Shown: positions 43,631-52,676 of the stretch, piece after piece
Layout: each line of letters begins with the position of its first letter
Numbering within the stretch: position 1 is the first letter of the stretch
Source: UBA6623 sp965217195
GTDB taxonomy: Bacteria > Acidobacteriota > Terriglobia > Bryobacterales > UBA6623
Length of the DNA stretch: 64,000 nt
Direction: 5' to 3'
Assembly (NCBI GenBank): GCA_965217195.1
Contig: CBDCHL010000005.1
Span: forward strand, 868,001-932,000
The notes under the pieces: model-generated
Seen by the model: the letters and a program-made list of their open reading frames with translations, nothing else
Databases searched by the model: none
Told to the model about the DNA's origin: nothing
Made by a program: the position numbers and the translations under genes

Positions 43631-45379
43631 CTACGCCGCTTTCACGACGATCACCGTTCTGTCGTCGGTCGCTCGGGTGACGCCGGTGAATGCGTTGACG
43701 CCTTCGAACACCGCGTCGAGCAGTCGGTCCGGCGACCCCTCCCCGTGTCGCTCGACGACCTTGGCCAACTCTCGGTCGCCGAACTGCTCGCGGGTGGTGT
43801 CTTCCGATTCGGTGATCCCATCCGAAGCAAACACGATGGTGTCACCCGGTGCGAGCGGAAGCGTCAAATCCTCGTATTCGGAAACTCCCATCAGCCCCAG
43901 CGGAATGCCCGAAACATCGAGTGGCGTCACTGAGCCCTGGTGGTACAGCAGCGGCCGCGGCAGCCCGGCGTTGGCCAGCGTAAGCGTGCGCTCGCCGGGG
44001 TTCCACTCGGCGTACAAGGCTGTCAGATAGCGTGCTTCGATTTTGCGGCTCAACAAGGCGCGATTGAGTTCCAGCAAGAGCCTGGACGGCCGGTGCCCGT
44101 CAGCCGCCATCTCGCGCATTAGGCCGCTTACCAGCGCGCCATAAAGCGCCGCGGGAGCGCCTTTTCCGCTGACGTCGCCGATCAGTATCCCAAGTCGCTC
44201 CCCGTCGAGAGGGAAAAAGTCGTAGAGATCCCCGCTGATCTCGGTCGCCGAATCATTCCGCGCCGCGATCTCGATCCCCTCCGCTTGGGGCGGCGAAGCG
44301 GGCAACAAGTGCTGCTGCAATTCCCGGGCGGCCCGCAAGTCGCGCTCCAGCCGTGCTTCATTCCGGGCAACCTGCTCATAAAGCCGAGCGTTCTCAATGG
44401 CAATAGCCACCTGAGGCGCCAACAACGACAGCAGCCAAACATGCTCGCGCGTGAAGGCGTTCACCTGCTCGCACTCGAGGTCCAGCACGCCGATGACTTC
44501 GTCCTTGACCATGAGGGGAACGGCGACTTCCGACCGGATACCCTCGACCATCGCGACATAACGCTCGTCGCGGCCCGTATCAGGGACTAACACCGTCTCC
44601 GCGTTTTTCGCGGCGGCGCCGACGATACCTTGTCCCACCGGCATGTTGTTCCACCGGATGCGCTCGTCGAAACGCACGCCGAAATAGTGCTTGAGAATCT
44701 GCGATTCCTTCTCGAGCAGCAGAATACTGAACGCGTCGTAGCGGATCTGCCGCCTTACCAAGTGCGACACCTTCGAGAGCAATTCGTCGAGGTTGAGGAT
44801 GTGCGAGAACTCTTGCGCGACTCGCGAAAGCGTTGCCAAAACGCGGTTCTGACTCAGCGTCCCGCGATGCATTCGCGCGGCCTCGATCGCTAATGAAAAG
44901 CGCGAGCCGATCAACTCCAGTAGATTCTTTTCCCGTTCGCCGAAAGCATTCAGCTCGGTCGATTGCAAATCGATTACGCCGACCAGCTCACCGCGTGCCA
45001 CTAGCGGAACCGCGATTTCCGAGCGCACTCCGTCGACGGTCAACAGATAGCGCGGGTCGTGCCTTACGTCGTCGACAACCAGAGTCTTTTGTCGCTGCGC
45101 CGCCGTGCCGGTGATTCCCTCGCCTAGTTCGATTCGAAGATTGCTCGCCACCTCGGGGCGATAGCCGACCGACGAACGGATCCGCAACCCGGCGCCGTCG
45201 GCGGTTCTGAGGAGAACGGCGAACACCTGGTAGTCGACGACCTTGCCGACCAGGTCGCGCAGCGCCCGCAGCAGTTCCTCGAGATCGAGGCTATGGCCCG
45301 CAACGATCTCAGCAGCTTCAATGAGAATTTCGATTGCGTCGGCCTGGGAGCGGGCCGACATGGGAGCGGCGGAGGGCAC
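43631..45379 (-). CDS. GAF-GAF-SpoIIE serine phosphatase
   Basis: A 582-residue RsbU-type regulator. It has an N-terminal helix (ADAIEILIEAAEIVAGHSLD), a first GAF domain (about 35-180, VDYQVFAVLL and GEGITGTAAQR), a second GAF domain (about 195-340, PVGQGIVGAAAKN), a linker with ARELQQHLLPASPP, and an intact PP2C/SpoIIE domain with EISGDLYDFFPLDG, GDVSGKGAPAALYG, NAGLPRPLL and FASDGITESED. It likely dephosphorylates an anti-sigma antagonist in response to a GAF ligand. It sits four bases from deoC, on the same strand, but the functional tie is unclear. It shares domain type with the broken gene at 8.4-9.7 kb. Confidence 0.88.
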   Translation of the reverse strand: MPSAAPMSARSQADAIEILIEAAEIVAGHSLDLEELLRALRDLVGKVVDYQVFAVLLRTADGAGLRIRSSVGYRPEVASNLRIELGEGITGTAAQRQKTLVVDDVRHDPRYLLTVDGVRSEIAVPLVARGELVGVIDLQSTELNAFGEREKNLLELIGSRFSLAIEAARMHRGTLSQNRVLATLSRVAQEFSHILNLDELLSKVSHLVRRQIRYDAFSILLLEKESQILKHYFGVRFDERIRWNNMPVGQGIVGAAAKNAETVLVPDTGRDERYVAMVEGIRSEVAVPLMVKDEVIGVLDLECEQVNAFTREHVWLLSLLAPQVAIAIENARLYEQVARNEARLERDLRAARELQQHLLPASPPQAEGIEIAARNDSATEISGDLYDFFPLDGERLGILIGDVSGKGAPAALYGALVSGLMREMAADGHRPSRLLLELNRALLSRKIEARYLTALYAEWNPGERTLTLANAGLPRPLLYHQGSVTPLDVSGIPLGLMGVSEYEDLTLPLAPGDTIVFASDGITESEDTTREQFGDRELAKVVERHGEGSPDRLLDAVFEGVNAFTGVTRATDDRTVIVVKAA

Positions 45380-45382
45380 GGC

Positions 45383-46300
45383 TTACCCCCGGGCTCCGGG
45401 AACGACCCCGGCCGCCGTGGCTTCGGCGTCTATGCCGGAGGCCGTGGCTTGCGCCACGATGCCGACGCCCGATGAGCTGCCGATGCGTGTCGCCCCCGCG
45501 CGCATCATTTGGGCCAAATCCGCGTACGTCGAGATGCCCCCGGCCGCTTTGATGCCCAGCTCGCCCCCGACGACCCGATGCATCAGCGCGACGTCCCGAG
45601 TGCCGGCTCCCGCGGGCCCGAAGCCGGTTGAAGTCTTGACGAAATCCGCCCCCGCCAGCTTGGCCAACACGCAGGCGAGCGCCTTCTCGTGGTCGCTGAG
45701 CAAAGCGGTTTCAAGAATGACCTTGAGTACCTTCTTCGCCGAGTGCACCAATTCCGCCACACAGCGGATCTCCGTGTAAACGCGATCATCCTGGCCCGAT
45801 TTCAGTGCCCCGATCGGGAGCACCATGTCGATTTCGTCAGCCCCGAGCTTCATCGCCTGCTCGGCCTCGACGCATTTCACCGGCGTGAGCGTCGCGCCGT
45901 GGGGAAAGCCCACAACTGTACAGGTCTTGACCGCTGAACCCCGCAATTCGCGCGAGACAAGAGCAACCCAGCCGGGATGAACACAGACAGCCGCGAAGTG
46001 ATGACTGCACGCTTCGGCACACGCCGCCGCGATCTCGGCTTCGGCGGCATCCGGCCGCAGCAACGTATGGTCGATCAGTCCCGCGACGCCGCCCTCGGGA
46101 GGTCCCCAATCGGGGCAAGCGACTTCGCCTTCGGGGGGTGTCGAAATCAATCCGCCAGCGGCCCCGTTCGAGCCGCCGATACCCGTGCCGCAAGCGCAAG
46201 CGGCTGCCTCCGCGCCGACCTCGTCGGGCAAGCGTCCCAGTCTCGTCAGCAATTCATTGCCGACACTGTGAACGATCTGATCGAGTTCACGCTGGGTCAT
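45383..46300 (-). CDS. deoC: deoxyribose-phosphate aldolase
   Basis: A 305-residue DeoC. After an N-terminal extension (residues 1-75, including MTQRELDQIVHSVGNELL), the TIM-barrel core starts at GLIDHTLLRPDA. The Schiff-base Lys is in DFVKTSTGFGPAGAG; other motifs are VCVHPGWVALV, VVGFPHGATLT and EIDMVLPIGALKSG. The enzyme splits deoxyribose 5-phosphate into acetaldehyde and glyceraldehyde 3-phosphate. I chose the ATG at 46300; an earlier ATG adds 13 residues. The Cys/Gly-rich extension is unusual for DeoC, but extended forms exist. Confidence 0.93.
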   Translation of the reverse strand: MTQRELDQIVHSVGNELLTRLGRLPDEVGAEAAACACGTGIGGSNGAAGGLISTPPEGEVACPDWGPPEGGVAGLIDHTLLRPDAAEAEIAAACAEACSHHFAAVCVHPGWVALVSRELRGSAVKTCTVVGFPHGATLTPVKCVEAEQAMKLGADEIDMVLPIGALKSGQDDRVYTEIRCVAELVHSAKKVLKVILETALLSDHEKALACVLAKLAGADFVKTSTGFGPAGAGTRDVALMHRVVGGELGIKAAGGISTYADLAQMMRAGATRIGSSSGVGIVAQATASGIDAEATAAGVVPGARG

Positions 46301-46483
46301 GGCTGATCTCGGCATCCTGGATACGCGAAGGCACCCCAAAACCGCGACGGAATCTCTAATTCTAGCTCACGGGGGAAGGGAGGAATTTGTCGGTGACGAG
46401 GGTAAGAGCTCGTTGGCGGGCAGCTCTTTAACGTTTAATGGATTTGGACGCGAGCCCCCGCGCTGGAGGCTCACGGTCGGCCC

Positions 46484-46930
46484 TTATTCGCCGGCGTCGG
46501 CTTCCGCCAATGTCTCGAATCGCTCGCGCGGTTCGCTCTCCGCAGTGGTCGGCAACCCGCGTGCTGTCCAGCCCGGATAGACCACGCGGCCCATCATATC
46601 CATCTCGCCGCCGAAGCCCCCGCGCATGTCGACCACGTTGGTGAACCCGCTCGCAACAAGGGCTTCCGCCGCCATCATCGACCGCGCACCCTTTTGACAA
46701 CCGGTGATGCACTTGACGTCTTTCCCGAAGTTGGCCTCGACGATTTCGGCGAACCGAGGTGTCGGCTGCATTTGGCCGTAGGCGTCACGGTCCAAGACGG
46801 GGACGTTCTTGGCGCCCGGGACATGTCCGGCGTCGAACTCCGGCACAGTCCGCACATCGAGGTAGATGGTGTCGGGATCGTTGTCGAGAAGTTCTTTCGC
46901 TTCATCCGGCGAAATGCGTTTGATGGCCAA
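46484..46930 (-). CDS. rhodanese-like sulfurtransferase
   Basis: A single rhodanese domain of 148 residues: SPDEAKELLDNDPDTIYLDVRTVPEF at the start, GHVPGAKNVP, and the active-site loop CQKGARS with Cys followed by the CxxGxR pattern. A second Cys (CITGC) precedes it. The enzyme carries sulfur as a persulfide from a donor to an acceptor such as cyanide or a thiol protein. A long tail after residue 115 has low complexity. It is a stand-alone gene before a repeat block. Confidence 0.88.
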   Translation of the reverse strand: MAIKRISPDEAKELLDNDPDTIYLDVRTVPEFDAGHVPGAKNVPVLDRDAYGQMQPTPRFAEIVEANFGKDVKCITGCQKGARSMMAAEALVASGFTNVVDMRGGFGGEMDMMGRVVYPGWTARGLPTTAESEPRERFETLAEADAGE

Positions 46931-47118
46931 TGGTCTCTCCTCGGCGGATTCCTATTTTCCCAGGCGCCGCTCCGCCGCAAATGGATCATATCACGCCCCT
47001 AATCCGTCCGTAAGCGATAAAACAAACCGAGACCTGTTTCCGGCACCGTTCAGCGCAGGGCTCGAAGAGACCGGCGTTACCCCATTTTCCGGGTAGTTCT
47101 CAAACAGACCGTGGCCCC

Positions 47119-47568
47119 TGCGTGGAAACGAGGCAATGCGATAAGCAAGACCGAGGCGTGGGTGGAAGTCCGCGCTCGACCGGCCCTCACGTCCCGCAGG
47201 GAGCAGAAGCAGAGCCCGGAGCGCGAGCGACGGGTCCGGTGGGAGAGTGAAAGCCTTGGGGCTGTTCGAGCCCGGGCCGGCGCCGCTACGCGCGCCGAGT
47301 TGTGTCTGCTCGTTGGTCTGGCGCGCTGCTGGAATCCGACCGGCCGAAATGCAACAGCGAGTCGGCCCGTCGCTTGCGCTCTGGGCTCTGATTCGGTTTG
47401 GCGCGGGTCCGCGGACGGGTTGAGGGTGGATCGTCTATCCGCATGGCAAGTTGCTGCTTTGGACGGAATGGGTCAGAAAGTTGTGGGGCTCGAGGAGACC
47501 CGGGCAAAGCGTGGACTTCCGTCCACGCCTCGGTCTTTGCTTATCGCATTGCCTCGTTTCCGCACGGA
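47119..47568. repeat. 450-bp inverted-repeat element made of dispersed modules
   Basis: Left arm 47124-47176 (GGAAACGAGGCAATGCGATA onward) matches the reverse complement of 47508-47561 with three mismatches and one indel. Inside, 47211-47234 (AGAGCCCGGAGCGCGAGCGA...) is matched in reverse by 47366-47389. A frame of 167 codons across it is only the translation of the repeats. The rest of the 46.93-47.66 kb spacer shows no gene. Confidence 0.78.
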
Positions 47569-47659
47569 TTTGGGTCACGCCGTGCCTTGGGACCGCTCCC
47601 GCGTGGGATCATAGTATGCGGTCTCGGTCGACGCCGGGCCGTGGACAGGAAAAACCGCC

Positions 47660-48670
47660 ATGCACTTTGATGGTTTGCGCGCCGACACCCGGATAGCGAT
47701 CTTGCTTGCTGTCCTCGTCGGATTCACGGCCTGCGGCGAAGGCGGTGGCGACTCCGGCATCCTCCAACTTAAGTTGGGACATGTCGCGGGTCCGGACTCC
47801 CTGGTCACCGCATGTGCCGACGAATTCGCCAGGCGCGCCAATGAGCGCCTCGCGGGTCGCGTCGAGGTCCACGTCTTCGGCTCGAGTCAACTGGGCAACG
47901 ACGAAATTCTGTTGCAAAAGCTGAAGCTCGGCACCGTCGATTTCTCGATGCCGTCGACGATCATGTCCTCCGCGGTCGAAGCCTTCGGGCTGTTCGAGAT
48001 GCCTTACCTGGTGCAAGATCGGAAACACGTCCAACGAATCGAGCAAGCCGTCTTTTGGCCGCATTTGGCTCCGGCAGCCGAAGAAAAGGGATACAAGATT
48101 CTGGCCCTATGGGAAAACGGGTTTCGCCACGTCACGAACAACGAACGGCCCATCATCACGCCGGAGGATCTAAGCGGCATCAAGCTGCGAACTCCCCGCG
48201 GGCGTTGGCGGATCAAGCTGTTCCAGACGTTTGGCGCGAATCCGACACCGATGCCGCTAAGCGAGGTTTTCGTGGCGCTGCAAACCGGCGTCATGGACGG
48301 CCAGGAGAATCCTCTGGCGCAAGTCTGGGGTTCGAAATTCCAGGAAGTGCAAACTCACCTCTCGCTGACTGGTCACGTCTACACGCCCACCTATCTCGTC
48401 ACCGGCGCCAAGCGCTGGGAGCGGCTGCCGCCCGATGTCCGCGAGGCGATCCAAGCCGTCGGTCGCGAAATGCAAGAGTTCGTACACCGTACCGGCGAGC
48501 AGATGGACGCCGATCTGCTGGCCCGTCTTGAAGCCGCGGGGATGAAAGTCAACCAAGCCGACACCGAAGCTTTTCAACAGGCCGGGCAACCGATTTACGA
48601 CGAATTCAGCGCCACTGTCCCCGGCGGGAACCAATGGATTGAAACCGCGCTCGCGCTCGCCGAGGAATAG
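47660..48670 (+). CDS. TRAP transporter DctP-type substrate-binding lipoprotein
   Basis: A 336-residue periplasmic binding protein with a lipobox (GFTAC, Cys25). The DctP family pattern is seen in LGHVAGPDSLVTACADEFARR near the N-terminus, the VHVFGSSQLGNDEILLQKLK strand-helix, GIKLRTPRGR with the conserved Arg, and PMPLSEVFVALQTGVMDGQENP. It would bind a carboxylate or similar solute and hand it to DctQ/DctM membrane subunits, which are not in this window; the Nramp-like gene next door is not such a subunit. A solitary lipoprotein form is unusual but known. Confidence 0.85.
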   Translation: MHFDGLRADTRIAILLAVLVGFTACGEGGGDSGILQLKLGHVAGPDSLVTACADEFARRANERLAGRVEVHVFGSSQLGNDEILLQKLKLGTVDFSMPSTIMSSAVEAFGLFEMPYLVQDRKHVQRIEQAVFWPHLAPAAEEKGYKILALWENGFRHVTNNERPIITPEDLSGIKLRTPRGRWRIKLFQTFGANPTPMPLSEVFVALQTGVMDGQENPLAQVWGSKFQEVQTHLSLTGHVYTPTYLVTGAKRWERLPPDVREAIQAVGREMQEFVHRTGEQMDADLLARLEAAGMKVNQADTEAFQQAGQPIYDEFSATVPGGNQWIETALALAEE

Positions 48671-48765
48671 GTGTTTCTTTCGTTTCGTTGAGAGTTTGTG
48701 CCGGCCAGGCCTGGCGGCCTGTCCCGCCGAGAAGTACCGTTTTGGGTCGGACGGTTTCGTCGCCT

Positions 48766-48850
48766 CGGGGCTTGGGTGCGACCGGCTGAGAGCCGGTCAC
48801 GACTGTTGGCTAGGACCGGCACGAGTGCCGGTCGCTACTCTTGGCCGGGA
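48766..48850. repeat. palindromic intergenic module shared with imuB
   Basis: Bases 48813-48839 (GGACCGGCACGAGTGCCGGT plus CGCTACT) are identical in reverse complement to 28255-28281 inside imuB. The core ACCGGCAC-GA-GTGCCGGT is a palindrome with 8-bp arms. An imperfect second hairpin, ACCGGCTGAGAGCCGGT, lies just upstream. Confidence 0.78.
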
Positions 48851-48932
48851 GCTTGGGATGACCGTTACTGCCGCGTTGCCAAGTTGCTCGGGTTGAAGCC
48901 GTCGCCCGCTTGGAGTACCATCATGCCGAGCC

Positions 48933-50300
48933 ATGGCCGCCCCCGCGACTGAGGACCTCTACTTACTGACCGCCGAAAGCGTCGAAGCGCCGCCGACGCG
49001 GATGCGGGATACGCTCAAGCAGATTGGGCCGGGCTTAGTCACCGCGGGCGCGGTCGTCGGAACGGGCGAGCTGATCGCAACGCCGGTTCTCGGTGCGGAA
49101 AACGGTTACTCGCTGCTGTGGCTCGTGATTCTGAGTTGTGCGATCAAAGTCGTTGTCCAAAACGAGCTGGGCCGCTACACGATCGGGACCGGGGAGACAG
49201 GCCTCGAAGCTTTGGACCGCTTTCCAGGGCCGCGCCTGCGGGTATCGTGGGTAGTTTGGATTTGGCTCGGCATGTACACGACGACACTCATGACGCAGAG
49301 CGGCATGCTGGCGGGCATCGCGGAGGTGATGAACCGCGTCTTCCCCGCCGTGGCGATCGACGTGTGGGTCTGGGGAGTCGCCCTCGGTACGATCATCATA
49401 TTGATGGTCGGCCGCTACGGCTTCATCGAAAAGATTTCGGTAGCCCTGGTGATCTGTTTCACGCTGGTCACCGTCGGCGCGGCGCAGGTACTGATCCTAA
49501 GCCCGCAGTATTTTTCGTGGTCGAGCGTCGGGGACGGCCTTTTGTTTCACATGCCGCAAGGAGGATTCGTCACTGCGGCCGCCGTGTTCGGCATCACGGG
49601 CGTCGGCACTGCTGATTTAATCAACTACCCCTATTGGTGTATCGAGAAAGGATACGCCCGCTATACGGGTCCGCGCGACGAGACCCAGGCCTGGGTTGGT
49701 AGAGCGCGTGGATGGATTCGCGTGCTGGGCACGGACGTCGTCATCTCGGCCCTGGTTTATACGTTCGCGACGGTCGCGTTTTATCTGCTGGGGGCGGGAA
49801 TTCTGAATGGCTTGGGAGTTTTGCCGCAGGGTACTGAAACAATTCGAGTTCTCTCGAACATTTATACCGAGACCTTGGGCGGCTGGTCGACTTACCTTTT
49901 CCTCGCCGGCGCGGTCGCCGTTCTCTATTCCTCCATCTTTGCCGGAACCGCCGCCGCGTCGCGTGCCTACGCGGATTTCGTTCGAGTGGTAGGCGGGTAT
50001 GACCGGCACGACCCCGTGGCGCGTTTTCGCTGGGTGCGGATCTTCTCGGCCGTCCTGCTGTTGATTCCGGTGTTGTACTACCAGTTGCTGCGCGAGCCGG
50101 TTTTGATGATCAAGATCGGCGGTGTCGCCCAAGCGCTGATGCTCCCTATCGTCGGCGCAGGTACGGTGTATTTGCGGTACTGTCATCTGCCGAAAAAAAT
50201 TGCCCCGAAAGGCTGGATCACTTTGACGCTGTGGGTCGCCGCGGCCCTGATGACGGTCATGATGGGCTACTCGGTTTTGAGACAGCTCGGCGTTTTGTGA
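48933..50300 (+). CDS. Nramp-related metal/ion transporter
   Basis: A 455-residue protein with about 11 TM helices and the LeuT-type Nramp layout. The first helix, with IGPGLVTAGAVVGTGELIA, lacks the DPGN metal-binding motif of true Nramp, and the sixth helix lacks the MPH motif (GITGVGTADLINYPYWCIEKG). It is therefore one of the divergent Nramp-related groups and the ion is unknown. It sits between the DctP-like gene and the cyclase gene and reads with both, so it may belong to the same uptake or catabolic unit. A start at the ATG of MRDTLK (residue 23) is possible. Confidence 0.75.
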   Translation: MAAPATEDLYLLTAESVEAPPTRMRDTLKQIGPGLVTAGAVVGTGELIATPVLGAENGYSLLWLVILSCAIKVVVQNELGRYTIGTGETGLEALDRFPGPRLRVSWVVWIWLGMYTTTLMTQSGMLAGIAEVMNRVFPAVAIDVWVWGVALGTIIILMVGRYGFIEKISVALVICFTLVTVGAAQVLILSPQYFSWSSVGDGLLFHMPQGGFVTAAAVFGITGVGTADLINYPYWCIEKGYARYTGPRDETQAWVGRARGWIRVLGTDVVISALVYTFATVAFYLLGAGILNGLGVLPQGTETIRVLSNIYTETLGGWSTYLFLAGAVAVLYSSIFAGTAAASRAYADFVRVVGGYDRHDPVARFRWVRIFSAVLLLIPVLYYQLLREPVLMIKIGGVAQALMLPIVGAGTVYLRYCHLPKKIAPKGWITLTLWVAAALMTVMMGYSVLRQLGVL

Positions 50301-50327
50301 ATCGTGTGAACAAAGAAAGGTAACCCT

Positions 50328-51317
50328 ATGAAAACTGCTGAAGATCGGACTCTCTTTCCCTCCGTCGCCTATGCCATTGTCGTCCTCGTGACCCTTGCAG
50401 CCTGGGGGCTCGGCGCGGCCGAAAGCCCCGTCGCCTCGAAGTGGTGGCCCTCGGAGTGGGGCGCCGAGGATGAGCGCGGCGCGGCCAATCGACTAACGCC
50501 GGCCAAGGTGCTCGAAGGCGCGTCGTTCATCAAAACCGGCCAAGTCTACCAATTGGGTCGCATCTATGAGCACGGCATTCCCATGCCGGGGAATCGGCAT
50601 TTCAGCCTGACGATTCCGGGCCTGCCGACCGAGCAACCGCGCGGCGCGAACGCCATAGTCTCCAACGATGAGATGTTCAGCGGCGAAATCGGCCAGGTCG
50701 GCACGCAGTTCGACGGGCTCGGGCACATCGGCGCCCGCGTCAACGGCGAGGACATTTTCTATAACGGTTTCAAGTTACGCGAGTTCGGTACCGCTTACGG
50801 GCTTGAGAAGATCGGCGTCGAAAATGTCGGCGTCTTTTTTACGCGGGGCGTGCTGATCGACGTCGCGGGGTACAAGCAAGTGGATCGCTTGCAGCTCGGC
50901 TACGTGATTCGCGCGGACGAACTCAGCGGGGCTTTGGAGAAACAGGGGGTCGACATTCGACCCGGTGATGTTGTCCTCATCCGAACGGGCCACGGCAAGC
51001 TCTGGATGAAAGACAACGCGACTTACGGGGAAGGCGAGCCGGGGCTGGGGCTTGAATCCGCGAAATTCCTGACCGATCGCAAAGTGGTCTTGATCGGAGC
51101 CGATACGTGGGCCATCGAGGCGGTTCCTCACGAAGACCCCGATCTCGCTTACCCGGTGCATCAGTGGGACTTGACACGCAACGGCGTCTACCATATCGAG
51201 AACCTAGACCTCGAAGCTCTCGCCGCCGACAAGGTCTATGAATTCGCCTTCATCTTTTCGCCGCTGCGGCTGAAAGGCGCGACGGGATCGCCGGGGAATC
51301 CGATCGCGGTGAGGTAG
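50328..51317 (+). CDS. cyclase-family (kynurenine formamidase-like) exported hydrolase
   Basis: A 329-residue protein with a signal-like N-terminal helix (residues 11-30). The cyclase-family motif HxGTHxDxxxH appears as GQVGTQFDGLGHIG: the first His and the THR-position His are replaced by Gln, while the metal-ligand Asp and His remain; this GTQFDGLGH form is common in one branch of the family. Further blocks are IRPGDVVLIRTGHGKLW and IGADTWAIEAVP. Members hydrolyse amides or esters, including formylkynurenine. The gene follows the transporter by 27 bases with GAAAGGTAA upstream, so they are in one operon. Confidence 0.82.
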   Translation: MKTAEDRTLFPSVAYAIVVLVTLAAWGLGAAESPVASKWWPSEWGAEDERGAANRLTPAKVLEGASFIKTGQVYQLGRIYEHGIPMPGNRHFSLTIPGLPTEQPRGANAIVSNDEMFSGEIGQVGTQFDGLGHIGARVNGEDIFYNGFKLREFGTAYGLEKIGVENVGVFFTRGVLIDVAGYKQVDRLQLGYVIRADELSGALEKQGVDIRPGDVVLIRTGHGKLWMKDNATYGEGEPGLGLESAKFLTDRKVVLIGADTWAIEAVPHEDPDLAYPVHQWDLTRNGVYHIENLDLEALAADKVYEFAFIFSPLRLKGATGSPGNPIAVR

Positions 51318-51349
51318 TCGTTTCTAAATCCGCGGCAGACGTAAGTCCG

Positions 51350-52399
51350 GTGCAGCTATTCCCACCCCAACAGATCGAGTCGATTGGGGCGACGCTGTTC
51401 GAGGCCGCGGGCGCGCCGGCGGCCGAGGCGCGGTTGGTAGCGCAATCGCTTGTGCAGTCGAGCCTGGCGGGTCACGACTCGCACGGAGTGATGCGCATCC
51501 CCGAATACCTGCGGCTCATCGAGGAGGGCACCCTTCAGCCCGGTGCGCCCGTCGAGGTACATTCGACGTCGGCGACGACCGCCATTGTCGATTGCGGGTT
51601 TAACTTCGGCATGGTGGGAGCGACCCGCGCGGTCGAGACGGCGATCGAGATTGCGCGCGCGCACAAGACGGCATGCGTGACGACCCGCCGCTGCAACCAC
51701 GTCGGGCGGCTCGGCGAGTACGTCGAAACCGCGGCGCGCGCCGGCGTAATCGCGATTGCAACTTGCAACTCCCCGATCAGCGGACATTTCGTTTTGCCAT
51801 TCGGGGGGCGCGAGGGACGCTTGGCAACCAATCCCATCGCTTACGGGATTCCCGCCTCGGGCGACCCGATCGTCGCCGACTTCGCCACGTCGGTGGCGCC
51901 GGAAGGCAAGATCCGCGTCTACCATCATCAAGACAAGCCGTTGCCCCAGGGATGGATTGTCGACGCCGCCGGCAATCCCACAACCGACGCGAAGGACTTT
52001 TACGGGCCGCCCCGCGGGGGCATTCTGCCTCTAGGGGGCGCGGCGGGGCACAAGGGCTTCGCGCTCGGCTTGCTGGTCGAAATTCTCGGGAGTGTTCTCA
52101 ACGGCATCGCGACGACGGACCGGGAAGCAGTCGGCAACGGTTGTTGCTTTGTCGCCGTTGATCCTTCGGCGTTTTGTCCTGAGGAGGTTTTCCTCAGCGA
52201 GGTCTCCCGGACGATTGACTACATGAAATCGTCGCATCCCGCTCCGGGTTTCGAAGAGGTGCTTGTTCCGGGAGAGATTGAGTTTCGCACCGCACGGCGG
52301 CGTGCCGGCGAGGGGATTCCCGTCGACGAAACGACGTGGCGGGCGATCGGGGAACATGCCGAGCGGTTGCGGGTTTCGATCGTGGGGATGCATGATTGA
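51350..52399 (+). CDS. malate/L-lactate/ureidoglycolate dehydrogenase family (Ldh2) oxidoreductase
   Basis: A 349-residue NAD(P)-dependent dehydrogenase of the Ldh2 fold: GHDSHGVMRIPEYLRL near the start with the catalytic His, CVTTRRCNHVGRLGEYVE, GREGRLATNPIAYGIP, TSVAPEGKIRVYHHQ and GGAAGHKGFALGLLVE. The fold is unrelated to classic malate or lactate dehydrogenase. Substrates include alpha-hydroxy acids. It starts with GTG at 51350, 32 bases after the cyclase stop, in the same operon direction; oxidation of a hydroxy-acid product of the cyclase is one possible link. Confidence 0.88.
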   Translation: MQLFPPQQIESIGATLFEAAGAPAAEARLVAQSLVQSSLAGHDSHGVMRIPEYLRLIEEGTLQPGAPVEVHSTSATTAIVDCGFNFGMVGATRAVETAIEIARAHKTACVTTRRCNHVGRLGEYVETAARAGVIAIATCNSPISGHFVLPFGGREGRLATNPIAYGIPASGDPIVADFATSVAPEGKIRVYHHQDKPLPQGWIVDAAGNPTTDAKDFYGPPRGGILPLGGAAGHKGFALGLLVEILGSVLNGIATTDREAVGNGCCFVAVDPSAFCPEEVFLSEVSRTIDYMKSSHPAPGFEEVLVPGEIEFRTARRRAGEGIPVDETTWRAIGEHAERLRVSIVGMHD

Positions 52400-52439
52400 G
52401 TCTCGCGGTGAGCCAAAAGCGCGCAACGTCAGCCGGGCC

Positions 52440-52560
52440 GGGCGAGCTATTTTCTGTCGCCCTTTCAGGGCTCAGCGGCGTTGGGCAGTTACCTAGGGTT
52501 CCGCCGTTCCGGCTCCACCCTAGGCTATATCCCGGTCCCCGCTTCGCGGCTGCAGCTAGT
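52440..52560. repeat. dispersed repeat module between Ldh2 and LLM genes
   Basis: TACCTAGGGTTCCGCC at 52489, CTCCACCCTAGGCTATATCC and CCGCTTCGCGGCTGC repeat the modules at 33.77 and 41.21 kb, and TTTCTGTCGCCCTTTCAGGG (52450) matches the spacer at 40.81 kb. Palindromic character is weaker here. Confidence 0.65.
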
Positions 52561-52676
52561 AGGAATCTCGTCGAAGAGCACGGGCCCACGCGGGTGGCGG
52601 TTGGGGAAGCGAGCTAGGTTTTAGCGCTGCTATTCCCTCGCGTTGCATGGTTCCCTCAGGTCCCGTAGGAGGAAAG

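Noticed and set aside
47111..47614. Open frame of 167 codons in the inverted-repeat element
   Set aside because: It is the translation of repeat modules; the frame has no start context and no homologue I recognise.
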